Source: Bacillota bacterium (GTDB lineage Bacteria > Bacillota > Limnochordia > Darwinibacteriales > Darwinibacteriaceae). Taken from it: 5,593 nucleotides of DNA. The stretch spans positions 1-5,593 of the forward strand of contig JAAZLB010000030.1 in NCBI GenBank assembly GCA_012799535.1, in the 5' to 3' direction. The notes under the pieces are model-generated. The model worked only from the letters and a program-made list of their open reading frames with translations. It was not told the DNA's origin and searched no databases. This document shows, one piece after another, positions 4,686-5,593 of the stretch; within the stretch, counting starts at the first letter, position 1; every line of letters begins with the position of its first letter. The position numbers and the translations under genes are program-made.

Positions 4686-5593
4686 ATGGCTGTGCGAAAA
4701 AGATTTGACCCTTATACCACTTTAGTTCCCGTTGGGATCTTGTTCCTCTTATTTTATCTCTTCCTAAAACACCCCCAACGGTCTATTGATATACTTCTAG
4801 GTCTAAGGAATGCCCTAAGCCATTATTTTGGTTTCTACTACACACTTGTAGGCTTAGGACTATTTTGCCTTTCTTTGTATTTAGCCTTCTCCTCTTATGG
4901 ACAACTCAAACTTGGCTCGTGCCAAGAACCGAAATATTCCAACCTAACCTGGGGAATGATGGTCTTTACCTCCACAATGGGTGCAGACATTTTGTACTGG
5001 TCTCTGACTGAATGGATTCACTATGCCAATGAACCACATGTGCAAAAATTGGGACCAGTGGATCGCTGGGCCCCCACCTATCCCCTTTTCCATTGGGGCC
5101 CAATCCCTTGGAGCTTTTACCTAATAATGGCTGTCATCTTTGGTTTTCAAATCCATGTCCGGGGCCTAACCAGACAGCGTTTTTCCGAGACCTGCAGGCC
5201 ACTTTTGGGCAACAAAACCCAGGGATTTCTCGGAAAAACTGTCGATCTTGTGGCTGTTTTAGGACTCTTGGCCGGTGCCACCACCACTTTCACCTTGGTA
5301 ATCCCCCTACTGGCTCAAATTGTGGGAGAATTTTTCAGATTACCGATCACTAACACCTTAAACTTAGCAGTTTTGCTCTTCATCGCCCTTTTATTTTTAC
5401 TCATGGTATATCTAGGCTTCCAAGGCATCTCCAAACTAGCAAAGTTAGCTTCCCAACTATTTATCCTCTTGTTACTCTACGTGTTCTTAGCCAGCGGTGA
5501 AGCTCTGTTCATCCTAGAGACTGGAATCCAATCCTTGGGCAATCTAATCCAGAATTTCTGGACCTTAGCCACCTGGCTGGATCCCTTGCGAGA
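4686..5593 (+). CDS. BCCT-family (betaine/carnitine/choline) transporter, CaiT-like, 3' truncated by window
   Basis: This is a secondary transporter of the inner membrane for quaternary amines. The first 302 residues are visible, and family members usually exceed 500. It starts RKRFDPY, then shows repeated hydrophobic helices. Family landmarks are EPKYSNLTWGMMVF (81-94), ILYWSLTEWIHY (102-113) and the TM4 signature FHWGPIPWSFY (135-145). In TM4, Trp137, Trp142 and Tyr145 match the spacing of the aromatic substrate box of BetP (Trp189, Trp194, Tyr197). FHWGP-PW is shared with the carnitine/gamma-butyrobetaine antiporter CaiT, as is a Pro in TLVIPLL (203-209; CaiT ATPLV). The glycine-rich stretch of sodium-coupled members (GMGIG in BetP) is replaced by STMGAD (96-101), again closer to CaiT. 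This hints at, but does not prove, sodium-independent exchange. The frame stays open to the window edge with no stop. It is divergent from ugpB, and the exact substrate is unknown. Confidence 0.92.
   Translation, partial: MAVRKRFDPYTTLVPVGILFLLFYLFLKHPQRSIDILLGLRNALSHYFGFYYTLVGLGLFCLSLYLAFSSYGQLKLGSCQEPKYSNLTWGMMVFTSTMGADILYWSLTEWIHYANEPHVQKLGPVDRWAPTYPLFHWGPIPWSFYLIMAVIFGFQIHVRGLTRQRFSETCRPLLGNKTQGFLGKTVDLVAVLGLLAGATTTFTLVIPLLAQIVGEFFRLPITNTLNLAVLLFIALLFLLMVYLGFQGISKLAKLASQLFILLLLYVFLASGEALFILETGIQSLGNLIQNFWTLATWLDPLR

Noticed and set aside
5093..5353. Plus-strand open frame of 86 codons
   Set aside because: It overlaps the BCCT gene in another frame; the BCCT frame carries clear family motifs and this one does not.

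Overview
The window holds five protein genes and looks like an ordinary metabolic and transport region of a bacterium with fairly AT-rich DNA and strong purine-rich Shine-Dalgarno sites (AAAGGAG, GGGGGAG, AGGAGG). That style fits a Firmicutes/Clostridia-like organism. However, the binding protein has a plain signal-peptidase-I leader without a lipobox cysteine, which is more typical of bacteria with an outer membrane, so a diderm Firmicute or another diderm is possible. The sequence alone does not settle the taxon.

Layout: (1) Bases 1-1275, plus strand: the C-terminal 424 residues of a membrane chemoreceptor (end of a dCache sensor, one TM helix, HAMP, MCP signalling hairpin); its 5' part lies outside the window. 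(2) Bases 1282-1321: a strong A-tract/stem/T-tract terminator serving both converging units. (3) Bases 4475-1327, minus strand: a three-gene ABC import operon, ugpB-ugpA-ugpE (binding protein and two permeases). All three resemble the E. coli sn-glycerol-3-phosphate/glycerophosphodiester importer along their whole length. No ATPase (ugpC) or phosphodiesterase (ugpQ) follows; the terminator comes 5 bases after ugpE. (4) Bases 4476-4685: a 210-bp divergent control region with a good sigma-70/sigma-A-type promoter for ugpB, an 8-bp-arm inverted repeat between the two transcription units, a 13-bp-period direct repeat in the ugpB leader and a strong RBS for the plus-strand gene. (5) Bases 4686-5593, plus strand: the first 302 residues of a BCCT-family transporter with CaiT-like features, running off the right edge.

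How they may work together: the ugp importer would bring in glycerol-3-phosphate or glycerophosphodiesters such as glycerophosphocholine, while BCCT proteins carry betaine, choline, carnitine and related quaternary amines. The shared control region makes joint or opposed regulation of phospholipid-headgroup (choline/betaine) scavenging a reasonable but unproven idea. The chemoreceptor's ligand cannot be read from the sequence. I found no mobile element, CRISPR array, RNA gene or clearly new system. The most noteworthy points are the missing ATPase, the ugp/BCCT divergent pairing and the structured intergenic region.
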